A stretch of 64,000 bases of DNA. Origin: Streptomyces roseirectus. Lineage in GTDB: Bacteria; Actinomycetota; Actinomycetes; Streptomycetales; Streptomycetaceae. Of the stretch, positions 45,952-54,381 are shown piece by piece. The notes under the pieces are model-generated. The model saw only the letters and a program-made list of their open reading frames with translations, searched no databases and had not been told where the DNA came from. The stretch is from positions 3,138,001 through 3,202,000 of the forward strand of contig NZ_CP060828.1 in assembly GCF_014489635.1 (NCBI RefSeq), in the 5' to 3' direction. The position numbers and the translations under genes were made by a program. The first letter of the stretch is position 1. Each line of letters begins with the position of its first letter.

Positions 45952-45996
45952 TGTCAACCTACATTGACACCCTCCCGACGTCAACCAGAGTTGACA
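45952..45996 (-). promoter_or_regulatory. Two inverted-repeat operators upstream of the HTH/Clp-N pair
   Basis: The sites are 45952-45969 (TGTCAA-CCTACA-TTGACA, perfect arms) and 45979-45996 (CGTCAA-CCAGAG-TTGACA, one mismatch). Both have the form TGTCAA-N6-TTGACA and are centred 27 bp apart. The arms also offer -35-like TTGACA. They probably bind the HTH protein encoded directly after them. Confidence 0.75.
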
Positions 45997-46008
45997 CAAC
46001 CGGCCGCG

Positions 46009-46037
46009 AAAAAGGGCGGGCCCACCGGACCCGCCCT
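46009..46037 (-). terminator. Terminator of the quinone-oxidoreductase-like gene
   Basis: Read on the minus strand, AGGGCGGG and CCCGCCCT form a stem followed by a T5 run, a canonical intrinsic terminator located 29 bp beyond the stop of the gene at 46066. Confidence 0.88.
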
Positions 46038-46065
46038 CCCACTCCCGCCCCTCAGCCCCCGCCCC

Positions 46066-47031
46066 TCAGCCCCGAGTCAGCACGATCTTCCCGAACTGCT
46101 CCCCCGACGCCAGCCGCTCGAACCCCTCCCGAGCCCGGTCCAACGGCAACTCCTCGTCGATCACCGGCCGCACCCCCGTCGCCGCACAGAACGCCAGTAG
46201 ATCCTCCAGCTCGTCCTTCGTCCCCATCGTCGACCCGACGACCCTCAGCTCCAGGAAGAAGATCCGCGTGAGTTCGGCGTGCGAGGGCCGGTCCCCGCTC
46301 GTGGCACCCGAGATGACCAGCGTCCCCCCGGGCTTCAGCGACTTCACCGAGTGCGACCAGGTGGCCGCTCCCACCGTCTCGATCACGGCGTCCACCCGCT
46401 GCGACAGCCGGGCACCCGGCTCCACCGCCTCCACGGCCCCCAGCTCCACCGCCCGCTTGCGCTTCGCCTCGTCCCGGCTGGTCGCGAACACCCGCAGCCC
46501 GGCGGCCTTCCCGAGCACGATCGCCGCGGTGGCGACCCCGCCACCGGCGCCCTGCACGAGCACCGAATCCCCGGGCCGCACACCGGCGTTGGTGAACAGC
46601 ATCCGGTACGCGGTCAGCCACGCGGTGGGCAGACAGGCGGCCTCCGCGAACGACAGTTCCTTCGGCTTCGGCAGCAGATTCCAGGTGGGCACGGCGACCC
46701 GCTCCGCGAACGTCCCCTGATACCGCTCGGTCAGGATCGACCGGGGCTCCCGGGGCCCCACCCCGTGCCCGCTCTGCCCGATGACGGAATGCAGGACCAC
46801 CTCGTTCCCGTCCTCGTCGACCCCCGCGGCGTCGCACCCGAGAATCATCGGCAGCTTGTCCTCGGTCAGCCCGACCCCCCGCAGGGACCACAGGTCGTGA
46901 TGGTTCAACGAGGCGGCCCGCACCTCGACCACACTCCACCCCGGCGGCGCCACAGGAGCCGGCCGCTCCCCCAACTCCAGCCCGTCGAGCGGCTGATCAC
47001 GGTCGATGCGGGCGGCGTAGGCAGCAAACAT
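46066..47031 (-). CDS. Zinc-binding dehydrogenase / quinone oxidoreductase-family protein
   Basis: This 321-residue MDR protein has a GroES-like N-terminal domain (VVEVRAASLNHHDLWSLRGV; MILGCDAAGVDEDGNEV) and a Rossmann domain (VLVQGAGGGVATAAIVLGKA). The structural and catalytic zinc Cys sets of classical alcohol dehydrogenases are not complete, so a zinc-independent quinone oxidoreductase or enoyl reductase role is likely. No ribosome binding site precedes ATG 47031, but TATCGT lies seven bases upstream as a -10, which suggests a leaderless transcript. It follows malic enzyme on the same strand but behind a hairpin. Confidence 0.92.
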   Translation of the reverse strand: MFAAYAARIDRDQPLDGLELGERPAPVAPPGWSVVEVRAASLNHHDLWSLRGVGLTEDKLPMILGCDAAGVDEDGNEVVLHSVIGQSGHGVGPREPRSILTERYQGTFAERVAVPTWNLLPKPKELSFAEAACLPTAWLTAYRMLFTNAGVRPGDSVLVQGAGGGVATAAIVLGKAAGLRVFATSRDEAKRKRAVELGAVEAVEPGARLSQRVDAVIETVGAATWSHSVKSLKPGGTLVISGATSGDRPSHAELTRIFFLELRVVGSTMGTKDELEDLLAFCAATGVRPVIDEELPLDRAREGFERLASGEQFGKIVLTRG

Positions 47032-47076
47032 GAGTCAGACGATAACGGCGCGAGACCAACGCCGCCCAGGGGCCCG

Positions 47077-47132
47077 GAACAGAACCCTCCACGACAAACC
47101 CGCACCCGGCCCTGAACAGAACCCCCCACGAC
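47077..47132. repeat. Short intergenic direct repeat
   Basis: GAACAGAACCCTCCACGAC (47077-47095) recurs as GAACAGAACCCCCCACGAC (47114-47132), 37 bp apart, with weaker GRACAGCAC echoes up to 47190. It lies in the spacer between the oxidoreductase gene and malic enzyme. Confidence 0.6.
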
Positions 47133-47242
47133 GGACAGCACACCCACCGCGGACAGCACGCCCGCAACGAACAGCACCCACCACAACGAACCCGGCCCGA
47201 CGCCCACCCCTCAACAAACCCGCACGGGCGGGCGGGAAAGAA

Positions 47243-47269
47243 ATGGCCCCGCCAAAGCGACGGGGCCAT
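47243..47269 (-). terminator. Hairpin terminator after malic enzyme
   Basis: ATGGCCCCG and CGGGGCCAT form a perfect 9-bp stem around CCAAAGCGA, six bases beyond the malic enzyme stop; on the minus strand it is followed by TTTCTTT. Confidence 0.88.
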
Positions 47270-47275
47270 CACAAC

Positions 47276-48472
47276 TCACCGGCGAGCAACACCCTCGGCC
47301 CGAGCGGCCGCGGCCACCGCCGCGGTCACCGCCGGCGCCACCCGCTCGTCGAACGGCGACGGAATCACATAGTCGGCGGCGAGATCGTCACCCACCACCC
47401 CGGCCAGCGCCTCGGCCGCCGCGATCTTCATCCCCTCGGTGATCCGGGAGGCCCGCACCTGCAACGCCCCCGCGAAAATCCCCGGAAACGCCAGCACATT
47501 GTTGATCTGGTTGGGGAAATCCGACCGCCCGGTCGCGACGACGGCCGCGTATTTGTGGGCGACCTCGGGATGCACCTCGGGATTCGGATTGGCCATCGCG
47601 AACACGAAAGCCCCGGACGCCATGGACGCGACGGCCTCCTCCGGCACGGTCCCCCCGGAGACCCCGATGAAGACGTCGGCCCCGGCGAGCGCGCTCTCGA
47701 GCGACCCGGTCAGCCCCGCCTTGTTGGTGAACCCCGCCAACTCGCGCTTGACGTCCGTGAGGTCACCCCGGTCCGCGGAGACGACCCCCTTGCGGTCGGT
47801 GACGGCGACGTCCCCGATCCCGGCCTCGACGAGCATCTTGGCGATCGCGACGCCCGCGGCCCCGGCGCCGGAGATGACGGCCCGCAGCTCCGCGAGCCCC
47901 CGCCCGCTGAGCCGCGCCGCGTTGCGCAACGCCGCCAGCGTGACGACGGCCGTCCCGTGCTGGTCGTCGTGGAAGACGGGGATGTCGAGCGCGTCCTGCA
48001 GCCGCCGCTCGATCTCGAAGCAGCGCGGCGCCGAGATGTCCTCCAGGTTGACGCCCCCGAAGGAGGGCGCGAGCCGCACCACGGTCTCGACGATCTCGTC
48101 GACGTCCGTGCAGGCCAGCGCGATCGGCACCGCGTCGACCCCGCCGAACTGCTTGAAGAGGATGGCCTTGCCCTCCATCACGGGGAGGGACGCCTCGGGC
48201 CCGATGTCACCGAGCCCGAGGACGGCGGTGCCGTCGGTGACGACGGCGACGACGGACGACTTCCAGGTGTAGTCGTCGACGAGTTCTGGCTGCTCGGCGA
48301 TGGCGGTGCACACCCGCGCGACGCCGGGCGTGTAGGCCAGGGACAGGTCGTCCTTGTCACGGATCGGAACGGTGGCCTGCACAGCCATTTTCCCGCCCCG
48401 GTGCAGCGCGAACACCGGATCGAACGCGTCGTCCGTGCTGTCACTGCGAGGATTGACGATCTCCGCTGCCAC
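47276..48472 (-). CDS. NAD(P)-dependent malic enzyme
   Basis: The 398-residue protein is of the short bacterial malic enzyme type: oxidative decarboxylation of malate to pyruvate. Seen: SLAYTPGVARVCTAIAEQPE (malate-binding), GDIGPEASLPVMEGKAILFK with the catalytic Lys, the metal-binding HDDQHGTAVV, the Rossmann loop ISGAGAAGVAIAKMLV, and MANPNPEVHPE. The synteny with sodN and the ABC genes matches, from memory, the NADP-linked enzyme of S. coelicolor, but cofactor preference is not readable here. GTG 48472 follows AAGGGG. It supplies NADPH and pyruvate at the TCA branch point. Confidence 0.94.
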   Translation of the reverse strand: MAAEIVNPRSDSTDDAFDPVFALHRGGKMAVQATVPIRDKDDLSLAYTPGVARVCTAIAEQPELVDDYTWKSSVVAVVTDGTAVLGLGDIGPEASLPVMEGKAILFKQFGGVDAVPIALACTDVDEIVETVVRLAPSFGGVNLEDISAPRCFEIERRLQDALDIPVFHDDQHGTAVVTLAALRNAARLSGRGLAELRAVISGAGAAGVAIAKMLVEAGIGDVAVTDRKGVVSADRGDLTDVKRELAGFTNKAGLTGSLESALAGADVFIGVSGGTVPEEAVASMASGAFVFAMANPNPEVHPEVAHKYAAVVATGRSDFPNQINNVLAFPGIFAGALQVRASRITEGMKIAAAEALAGVVGDDLAADYVIPSPFDERVAPAVTAAVAAAARAEGVARR

Positions 48473-49121
48473 TGTGTCGTACCCCTTACTCGTTCATGGT
48501 TGAGGGTGGCCGCCCCTGATTGAGGAGCGGGCGGGACCGCGCACCGCCCACGCGGTGACGCCTGCTGATGAGGCGGATGCGCGACGAGCGCGCCGCACAC
48601 GCGCTCTTGAGCCCCGGATGAGGGGTGTTGAACAACCTTTTTACTCGACGGACCGCGCCGTGCACGAGTCAGATCCGTGCAAGGTCACATCCCCCGATCT
48701 GTCGACGCCCTACATCCCGTCCCGGACGTCATATCCCAGTGACATGACTCATGCACCGATATACGGACAAGCTCAAGGGCGACTCTTGACAACCTCGAAC
48801 AACGACCCCGCGCGAGAAGATCTTCCGGGCGGAACGGGCGATTCCCGCAGATGATCCGGCCGGGACTGCCTCAAGCCCCTCGGACCCGTACTTCTTACCG
48901 GGCGCCCGTTATCCGATTTTGACATCGGATCCCGCGTACACGCGCTGGTCCGAATGGCAAGATGCCGTAATCACACAAGGTCGCGACACTCGATGGTGTG
49001 TGTAGACGCGACCAGGCTCCGCCGAACCCATCGGCAGCGCCCACCGTCCTGGAGTACGGCCGACGCCGTCGGCCGTGCCCGCACGATCGGCAACTCCATC
49101 CATCCGCCGGAGGAACCCACG
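48473..49121 (+). other. Long divergent intergenic region upstream of malic enzyme and the ABC transporter
   Basis: About 650 bp separate the two divergent starts. The middle (48620-48830) is less GC-rich than the flanks, fitting promoters. One small open frame (48555-48854, plus) has no ribosome binding site or family resemblance, and I do not call it a gene. A 20-bp dyad at 48911-48930 is described separately. Confidence 0.5.
48911..48930 (+). promoter_or_regulatory. Perfect inverted repeat in the ABC-transporter promoter region
   Basis: ATCCGAT-TTTGAC-ATCGGAT has perfect 7-bp arms and lies 190 bp upstream of the substrate-binding protein start. TTGACA, a -35-like hexamer, spans the loop and second arm, so a bound regulator would block the promoter. 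The regulator is unknown. Confidence 0.55.
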
Positions 49122-50093
49122 ATGACCGCACGCTCCACCCGCCGTACGACCGCCGCGCGCTCCCGCCTGGCCGCGGTCGGCTCCCTCGCGGTCGCGGGCG
49201 CCCTGATCCTCACCGGCTGCGGTGACCAGACCAAGGACAAGGACAAGGACGCCGGCGCGTCCTCGGCCGGCGCCTCCGTCGCGGACGCCCCGCTCGCCGC
49301 CAAGCTCCCCGCGGACATCCGCTCCAAGGGCGTCATCAAGGTCGGCTCGGACATCGCGTACCCGCCGGTCGAGTTCAAGGACGCCTCCGGCAAGACCGTC
49401 GGCATCGACCCCGACCTCGCGGACGCGCTGGGCAAGCAGCTCGGCGTGAAGTTCGAGTTCGAGAACGGCACGTTCGACACCCTGATCACGGGCCTGCGCT
49501 CGAAGCGGTACGACATCGCGATGTCCGCGATGACCGACACGAAGAACCGCCAGAACGGCATCGACTCCGACACCGGCAAGAAGGTCGGCGAGGGCGTCGA
49601 CTTCGTCGACTACTTCACCGCCGGCGTCTCGATCTACACCCCCAAGGGCAAGGACCAGGGCATCAAGACCTGGGCGGACCTGTGCGGCAAGAAGATCGTC
49701 GTCCAGCGCGGCACCGTCTCCGAGGACCTGGCGAAGTCCGAGGCGAAGAAGTGTCCCAAGGGCAAGACGATCGCCATGGAGTCCTTCGACAACGACCAGC
49801 TGGCCCAGACCCGCCTGCGCGCGGGCGGCGCGGACGCCGGCTCCTCGGACTTCCCCGTCGCCGCGTACGCCGTGAAGACCTCGGGCGGCGGCAACGACTT
49901 CCAGCTCGTCGGCGAGCAGGTCGAGGCGGCCCCGTACGGCATCGCCGTCGCCAAGACGAACACCCAGCTGCGCGACGCCCTCCAGGCGGCGATGGACGCG
50001 ATCATCAAGAACGGCGAGTACACCAAGGTCCTCACGAAGTGGGGCGTCACGGCCGGCGCCGTCACCCAGGCGGCCGTCAACGGCGGCAAGTGA
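49122..50093 (+). CDS. Polar amino-acid ABC transporter, substrate-binding lipoprotein
   Basis: The 323-residue family 3 solute-binding protein has a lipoprotein signal: basic N-terminus, hydrophobic core (AAVGSLAVAGALILTGC) with lipobox LTGC, cysteine lipidated outside the membrane. The mature part shows the periplasmic-binding fold (IKVGSDIAYPPVEFKDASGK; GLRSKRYDIAMSAMTDTKNR; QLVGEQVEAAPYGIAVAKTN). A Lys/Asp-rich linker follows the Cys. ATG 49122 has GGAGGAA upstream. It heads a three-gene transporter operon. The probable substrate is a polar amino acid, but which one cannot be read. Confidence 0.95.
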   Translation: MTARSTRRTTAARSRLAAVGSLAVAGALILTGCGDQTKDKDKDAGASSAGASVADAPLAAKLPADIRSKGVIKVGSDIAYPPVEFKDASGKTVGIDPDLADALGKQLGVKFEFENGTFDTLITGLRSKRYDIAMSAMTDTKNRQNGIDSDTGKKVGEGVDFVDYFTAGVSIYTPKGKDQGIKTWADLCGKKIVVQRGTVSEDLAKSEAKKCPKGKTIAMESFDNDQLAQTRLRAGGADAGSSDFPVAAYAVKTSGGGNDFQLVGEQVEAAPYGIAVAKTNTQLRDALQAAMDAIIKNGEYTKVLTKWGVTAGAVTQAAVNGGK

Positions 50094-50125
50094 CCCGGCG
50101 GAACGGGCACTGAGAGGCAACACCC

Positions 50126-51067
50126 GTGACTGTTGACATCGACAAGACGGACGGCGGCCCGGCGGACACCCCGCCGGCCGGCCCCGAGGCCATCAAGGCC
50201 GTCCCGGTCCGTCACTACGGCCGCTACGTGGCGGCCGTGGTCGCCCTGGGGCTGCTGGGCAGCATCGTCTACGCCTTCTCCCAGGGCAAGATCAACTGGG
50301 GCGCGATCCCGGACTACTTCTTCGACGACCGGATCCTCAAGGGCGTCGGGCAGACCCTGCTGCTGACGCTGCTGTCCATGGCGATCGGCATCGTGGGCGG
50401 GATCACGCTGGCCGTGATGCGGCTGTCGCGCAACCCGGTGACGTCGTCGATCGCCTGGTTCTACATCTGGTTCTTCCGGGGCACCCCGGTCCTGGTCCAG
50501 CTGTTCGTCTGGTTCAACCTGGGTCTGGTCTTCGAGTACATCAACCTCGGGCCGATCTACAAGGACTACTGGTCCGACTTCATGACGCCGTTCCTGACGG
50601 CGCTGCTCGGCCTGGGCCTCAACGAGGCCGCCTACATGGCGGAGATCTGCCGCGCGGGCCTCCTCGCGGTCGACGAGGGCCAGACCGAGGCGGCCCACGC
50701 GCTCGGCATCAGCCACGGCAAGACGCTGCGCCGGATCGTGATCCCGCAGGCGATGCGCGTGATCGTGCCCCCCACGGGCAACGAGGTCATCAACATGCTG
50801 AAGACGACCTCGCTGGTGTCGGCCGTGCAGTTCTACGAACTGTTCCGGTACGCCCAGGACATCGGGCAGACCTCGGGCGCGCCGGTGGAGATGTACTTCC
50901 TCGCCGCCGCCTGGTACCTGGTCATGACGTCGGTCCTGAGCGTCGGCCAGTACTACATCGAGCGGTACTACGCGCGTGGCTCCTCCCGCACCCTGCCGCC
51001 CACCCCGTGGCAGCGGGTCAGGACCAATCTGGCGCCCGTGTTCAACCGGAAGGGGGTCACGGCATGA
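50126..51067 (+). CDS. Amino-acid ABC transporter permease
   Basis: The 313-residue membrane protein is of the HisM/GlnP type: N-terminal transmembrane helix ([20 protein letters not shown]), [20 protein letters not shown], the ABC-interacting EAA loop ([20 protein letters not shown]), and [20 protein letters not shown]. It likely works as a homodimer, as it is the only permease here. GTG 50126 follows GAGAGGC. The stop overlaps the start of the ATPase gene by four bases (ATGA). Confidence 0.95.
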   Translation: MTVDIDKTDGGPADTPPAGPEAIKAVPVRHYGRYVAAVVALGLLGSIVYAFSQGKINWGAIPDYFFDDRILKGVGQTLLLTLLSMAIGIVGGITLAVMRLSRNPVTSSIAWFYIWFFRGTPVLVQLFVWFNLGLVFEYINLGPIYKDYWSDFMTPFLTALLGLGLNEAAYMAEICRAGLLAVDEGQTEAAHALGISHGKTLRRIVIPQAMRVIVPPTGNEVINMLKTTSLVSAVQFYELFRYAQDIGQTSGAPVEMYFLAAAWYLVMTSVLSVGQYYIERYYARGSSRTLPPTPWQRVRTNLAPVFNRKGVTA

Positions 51068-51825
51068 CCGCCATGGTCAAGTCCGAGGGCGTGCACAAGT
51101 CGTACGGCCCCGTCGAGGTCCTGAAGGGCATCGACCTGGAGGTGAAGTCCGGCGAGGTGTTCTGCCTCATCGGCCCCTCCGGCTCCGGCAAGTCGACCTT
51201 CCTGCGGTGCATCAACCACCTGGAGAAGATCAACGCCGGGCGGCTGTACGTCGACGGCGAGCTGGTCGGCTACCGCCAGAAGGGCGACAAGCTGTACGAG
51301 CTGAAGGACAGCGAGGTCGCGCTGAAGCGGCGGGACATCGGCATGGTGTTCCAGCGCTTCAACCTGTTCCCGCACATGACGGCCGTCGAGAACATCATCG
51401 AGGCGCCGGTGCAGGTCAGGGGCGTCGCCAAGTCGGAGGCGCGCGAGCGCGCGATGCAGCTGCTTGAGCGGGTCGGGCTCGCCGACAAGGCCGGCAACTA
51501 CCCCTCCCAGCTCTCCGGCGGCCAGCAGCAGCGTGTCGCCATCGCCCGCGCGCTGGCGATGGAGCCGAAGCTGATGCTCTTCGACGAGCCCACCTCGGCT
51601 CTCGACCCCGAGCTGGTCGGCGACGTCCTCGACGTCATGCGCGACCTCGCGGAGTCCGGCATGACGATGGTCGTCGTCACCCACGAGATGGGCTTCGCCC
51701 GGGAGGTCGGCGACAGCCTGGTCTTCATGGACGGCGGCGTGGTGGTCGAGTCGGGCGACCCGCGGGAGGTCCTGACGAACCCGCGGCACGAACGCACGCA
51801 GGCGTTCCTGTCGAAGGTCCTGTAA
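51064..51825 (+). CDS. Amino-acid ABC transporter ATP-binding protein
   Basis: The 253-residue ATPase has Walker A ([12 protein letters not shown]), Q-loop ([15 protein letters not shown]), signature ([16 protein letters not shown]), Walker B ([16 protein letters not shown]) and the H-loop ([13 protein letters not shown]), all in GlnQ-like order. It energises the preceding permease. ATG 51064 overlaps the permease stop. A strong hairpin 15 bp after the stop ends the operon. Confidence 0.96.
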   Translation: MTAMVKSEGVHKSYGPVEVLKGIDLEVKSGEVFCLIGPSGSGKSTFLRCINHLEKINAGRLYVDGELVGYRQKGDKLYELKDSEVALKRRDIGMVFQRFNLFPHMTAVENIIEAPVQVRGVAKSEARERAMQLLERVGLADKAGNYPSQLSGGQQQRVAIARALAMEPKLMLFDEPTSALDPELVGDVLDVMRDLAESGMTMVVVTHEMGFAREVGDSLVFMDGGVVVESGDPREVLTNPRHERTQAFLSKVL

Positions 51826-51840
51826 GGGGCGGACGACGGC

Positions 51841-51873
51841 GAAGGGCGGTACGGGGTCCCCGTGCCGCCCTTC
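51841..51873. terminator. Bidirectional terminator between the ABC operon and the methyltransferase
   Basis: GAAGGGCGGTACGGGG and its near-perfect complement TCCCCGTGCCGCCCTTC form a 16-bp stem with almost no loop, between two converging genes. Confidence 0.88.
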
Positions 51874-51885
51874 CTCACCCGCCCC

Positions 51886-52644
51886 CTACTTGAGAGCCAG
51901 CAGCAGTGTGTCGGCCGGGGAGCACCACACCGGCCGCACCTCCTCGAACCCGCCCGCCCTGAGCGCGTCCGCGTGCCACCGCACGGACGGCGTGTCCCCC
52001 TCCGCGTGCTCCCCGTAGATCTCGAACCGCCGGGCGGTGGGCCCCGCCAGCACCGGGTCGGCGGCGGCGAGCTGCCACCACTCGGCCCAGTCGAGGGCCC
52101 CGGCCGCTTTCCCCGCCTCCTGCCGGGCGTGCCGCCGCACCCGCTCGGCGGCGTTGATGCGGGGCGTCGACTCGTCGATCATGTGGTCGGCGTTGAGGAA
52201 GACCCCGCCGTCGCGGACGAGCCCGGCGAGCTGCCCGTACAGCGTCTCCAGCGGCCCCTTGCGCAGCCAGTGCAGCGCGGTCGCGGTGAGGACGGCGTCG
52301 TAGCCGCCGTGGGGCAGCAGCGCGGGCCAGGCGGGGTCGGTGAGGTCGGCCTCGACGAGGGTGACGCGGTCGTCGCCGTCGAAGGTGCCGTGCGCGATGG
52401 CGAGCAGGGCGGGGTCGAGGTCGACGCCGGTGGAGACGGCGTCCGGGAAGCGGTCGAGGAGGCGGGCGGTGATGGAGCCGGTGCCGCAGGCGAGGTCGAG
52501 GACGCGGGGAGCGGTCCCGGCGAACGCCTCCACCATGTCGAGCATGACGCGGAAACGTTCCTCGCGGTCCGGCATGTACCACTCCTGCTGCCGGTCCCAG
52601 CTCTGCTGCCACCCGGCCCAGTCCGTGATGTCGACGGTACTCAT
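51886..52644 (-). CDS. SAM-dependent class I methyltransferase
   Basis: The 252-residue protein has motif I RVLDLACGTGSITARLLDRF, the acidic end of strand 2 (STGVDLDPALLAIA), motif II-like VTLVEADLTDP, and AVLTATALHWLRKG (post-II, the ALHW signature of the trans-aconitate/UbiE-like group). The substrate is unknown. ATG 52644 is chosen as GGGAGGG precedes it at short distance. It is divergent from the CGNR regulator gene with 94 bp between. Confidence 0.92.
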   Translation of the reverse strand: MSTVDITDWAGWQQSWDRQQEWYMPDREERFRVMLDMVEAFAGTAPRVLDLACGTGSITARLLDRFPDAVSTGVDLDPALLAIAHGTFDGDDRVTLVEADLTDPAWPALLPHGGYDAVLTATALHWLRKGPLETLYGQLAGLVRDGGVFLNADHMIDESTPRINAAERVRRHARQEAGKAAGALDWAEWWQLAAADPVLAGPTARRFEIYGEHAEGDTPSVRWHADALRAGGFEEVRPVWCSPADTLLLALK

Positions 52645-52738
52645 GAACCCTCCCAGCGCGCGTAATACCCTGTAGGGGCACCCGGCCATTACCGACCGAG
52701 CCCACGACGACGATAGAACGCCCCCGTAAGGACTACAA

Positions 52739-53368
52739 GTGGAACTGGCCTATTACTCGGACTACGCCGTGCGCCTCGTCAACACCGAGGAACCGGCGCG
52801 CAACAAGGACACGCTGACCTCGGTCGACGCGGTACGCGACCTGTTCGGAGGCAGCCAGGAGGCCGCGCGCCGGGTCACCGACGCGGACGTCACCCGCTTC
52901 CGCGCCGTCCGCGCCCGCCTGCGCGCGGTGTTCGACGCGGCGGACGGCGGCGACGAAACCCTCGCGGTGAACCTGCTGAACTCGCTCCTGCTGGAGTTCC
53001 CGGTCAGCCCCCAGATCTCGGGCCACGACTTCCGCGACGACGACGGCAACCCGCTGTGGCACATGCACCTCGCGGACCACCCGTCCAACGCCACCGCCGG
53101 CTACGCGGCGATCGCGGCGATGGGCCTGGCCTTCCACCTCACCGAGCACGGCGTGGACCGCCTGGGCCTGTGCGAGGCGGCGCCCTGCCGCAACGCCTAC
53201 CTGGACACCTCGACGAACCGCTCCCGGCGCTACTGCTCCGACCGCTGCGCCACCCGCGCCAACGTCGCCGCCTACCGCGCCCGCAAGCGCCTGGAGGCCG
53301 ACCGGTCCGACAGCACCGGCCGCACGGCCGTCAGCGCCCAGCGCACGACCGCCAGCGGCGACCGCTGA
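52739..53368 (+). CDS. CGNR zinc-finger (ABATE-domain) regulator
   Basis: The 209-residue protein has an N-terminal ABATE domain (YYSDYAVRLVNTEEPARNKD; VRARLRAVFDAADGGDETLA; LNSLLLEFPVSPQI) and a C-terminal CGNR-type zinc finger, here CEAAPCRNAYLDTSTNRSRR followed by YCSDRCATRANVAAYRARKR, the four Cys being the metal ligands. Such proteins are stress-linked transcription regulators in actinobacteria. GTG 52739 follows AAGGACTACAA. Its 3' end overlaps, tail to tail, the sodX gene by 97 bp, an unusually long convergent overlap. Confidence 0.92.
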   Translation: MELAYYSDYAVRLVNTEEPARNKDTLTSVDAVRDLFGGSQEAARRVTDADVTRFRAVRARLRAVFDAADGGDETLAVNLLNSLLLEFPVSPQISGHDFRDDDGNPLWHMHLADHPSNATAGYAAIAAMGLAFHLTEHGVDRLGLCEAAPCRNAYLDTSTNRSRRYCSDRCATRANVAAYRARKRLEADRSDSTGRTAVSAQRTTASGDR

Positions 53369-53712
53369 CCCGCCTCGCGCGCCCGGTACCGCAGCAGGAC
53401 CTTCCCGAGCACGAGTTCGTCCGGGACGGTGCCGTAGTCGGTGGAGTCGCCGCCCGCGAACGCGTTGTCCCCGAGCACCCACCACCCCCCGTCCCGGCGC
53501 TCGGCAGCCCGTTTCACGACGAGCAGATCCTGCTGGAAGGGATGGCGCAGGACGACGACGTCCCCGGCCCGCAATCGCGCGCCGTACCGCACGACCAACT
53601 GGTCCCCGTGGCGCAGCGTGGGCACCATGGACGGCCCCGTGACCTCGGCCAGCCCGAACGGCGTCACCGCCCTGCCCCTCTCACGGTCCGCCTCCTGCGA
53701 CAGCTCCGGCAT
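53272..53712 (-). CDS. sodX: Nickel superoxide dismutase maturation protease SodX (signal-peptidase S26 type)
   Basis: The 146-residue protease of family S26 has the Ser in TGPSMVPTLRHGDQLVV, the general-base Lys in LVVKRAAERR and box E GDNAFAGGDSTDYG. It has no membrane anchor, in line with a cytosolic SodX, which trims the SodN pro-peptide so that His1 can bind nickel. ATG 53712 is preceded by GGGGAGG. It is divergent from sodN, 145 bp away, the usual arrangement. Its end overlaps the CGNR gene by 97 bp. Confidence 0.94.
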   Translation of the reverse strand: MPELSQEADRERGRAVTPFGLAEVTGPSMVPTLRHGDQLVVRYGARLRAGDVVVLRHPFQQDLLVVKRAAERRDGGWWVLGDNAFAGGDSTDYGTVPDELVLGKVLLRYRAREAGQRSPLAVVRWALTAVRPVLSDRSASRRLRAR

Positions 53713-53857
53713 CGCCGGCACCTCCCCTGGATAAGTCCTCCGCGGGTCCAGTGTCACCCCGTACTTTGGTCCTAAGCCCCCGGGGGCGCCCGCGAAAACC
53801 CGTCGCTCAGGGAGTAATGTCCCACCTGAGAAGACGATCACGAGGAAGGAACGCTCC
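53713..53857. promoter_or_regulatory. Divergent sodX/sodN control region
   Basis: 145 bp hold both promoters. In S. coelicolor sodN is expressed in the presence of nickel, and its mRNA 5' end is silenced by a small RNA processed from the sodF mRNA under control of Nur. The plus-strand stretch around 53760-53820 would be the sodN leader. I cannot place a Nur box with confidence. Confidence 0.5.
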
Positions 53858-54253
53858 ATGCTTTCCCGCCTGTTTGCCCCCAAGGTCAAGGTCAGCGCCC
53901 ACTGCGACCTGCCCTGCGGCGTGTACGACCCGGCCCAGGCCCGCATCGAGGCGGAGTCGGTGAAGGCCGTGCAGGAGAAGATGGCCGCCAACGACGACCC
54001 GCACTTCCAGGCCCGCGCCGTTGTCATCAAGGAGCAGCGCGCCGAACTGGCCAAGCACCACGTGTCGGTCCTCTGGAGCGACTACTTCAAGCCCCCGCAC
54101 TTCGAGAAGTACCCCGAGCTGCACGTCCTGGTCAACGACACCCTCAAGGCCCTCTCCGCCGCCAAGGCGTCCACGGACCCCAAGACCGGCGAAAAGGCCC
54201 TCGAACTCATCGCCGAGATCGACCGGATCTTCTGGGAGACGAAGAAGGGCTGA
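53858..54253 (+). CDS. sodN: Nickel-containing superoxide dismutase SodN
   Basis: The 131-residue precursor has a 14-residue pro-peptide (MLSRLFAPKVKVSA) followed by the Ni-hook HCDLPCGVYDP, whose His1, Cys2 and Cys6 bind nickel, then the four-helix bundle (ARIEAESVKAVQEKMAAND; FQARAVVIKEQRAELAKHHV; YPELHVLVNDTLKALSAAKA). It converts superoxide to O2 and H2O2 in the cytosol. GAAGGA precedes ATG 53858. The protease that matures it, sodX, is divergent. A perfect hairpin follows the stop. Confidence 0.98.
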   Translation: MLSRLFAPKVKVSAHCDLPCGVYDPAQARIEAESVKAVQEKMAANDDPHFQARAVVIKEQRAELAKHHVSVLWSDYFKPPHFEKYPELHVLVNDTLKALSAAKASTDPKTGEKALELIAEIDRIFWETKKG

Positions 54254-54280
54254 ACCAGCCTTCTGCTTTCTCTCCACAGC

Positions 54281-54311
54281 CCGCACCCGGCCCCTGAGCG
54301 GCCGGGTGCGG
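54281..54311 (+). terminator. Terminator after sodN
   Basis: CCGCACCCGGCC and GGCCGGGTGCGG form a perfect 12-bp stem with a seven-base loop, followed by TCTTCTGT, 28 bp beyond the sodN stop. Confidence 0.92.
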
Positions 54312-54381
54312 TCTTCTGTGCGCGACCACAGTGGGGCGCAGATGCGCGGCGTGCTCCGAGACGCAACGGTGCCCGAGTTCG

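Noticed and set aside
48555..48854. Small open frame (99 codons) upstream of the ABC operon
   Set aside because: No ribosome binding site, no recognisable product, and it lies in what should be promoter DNA.
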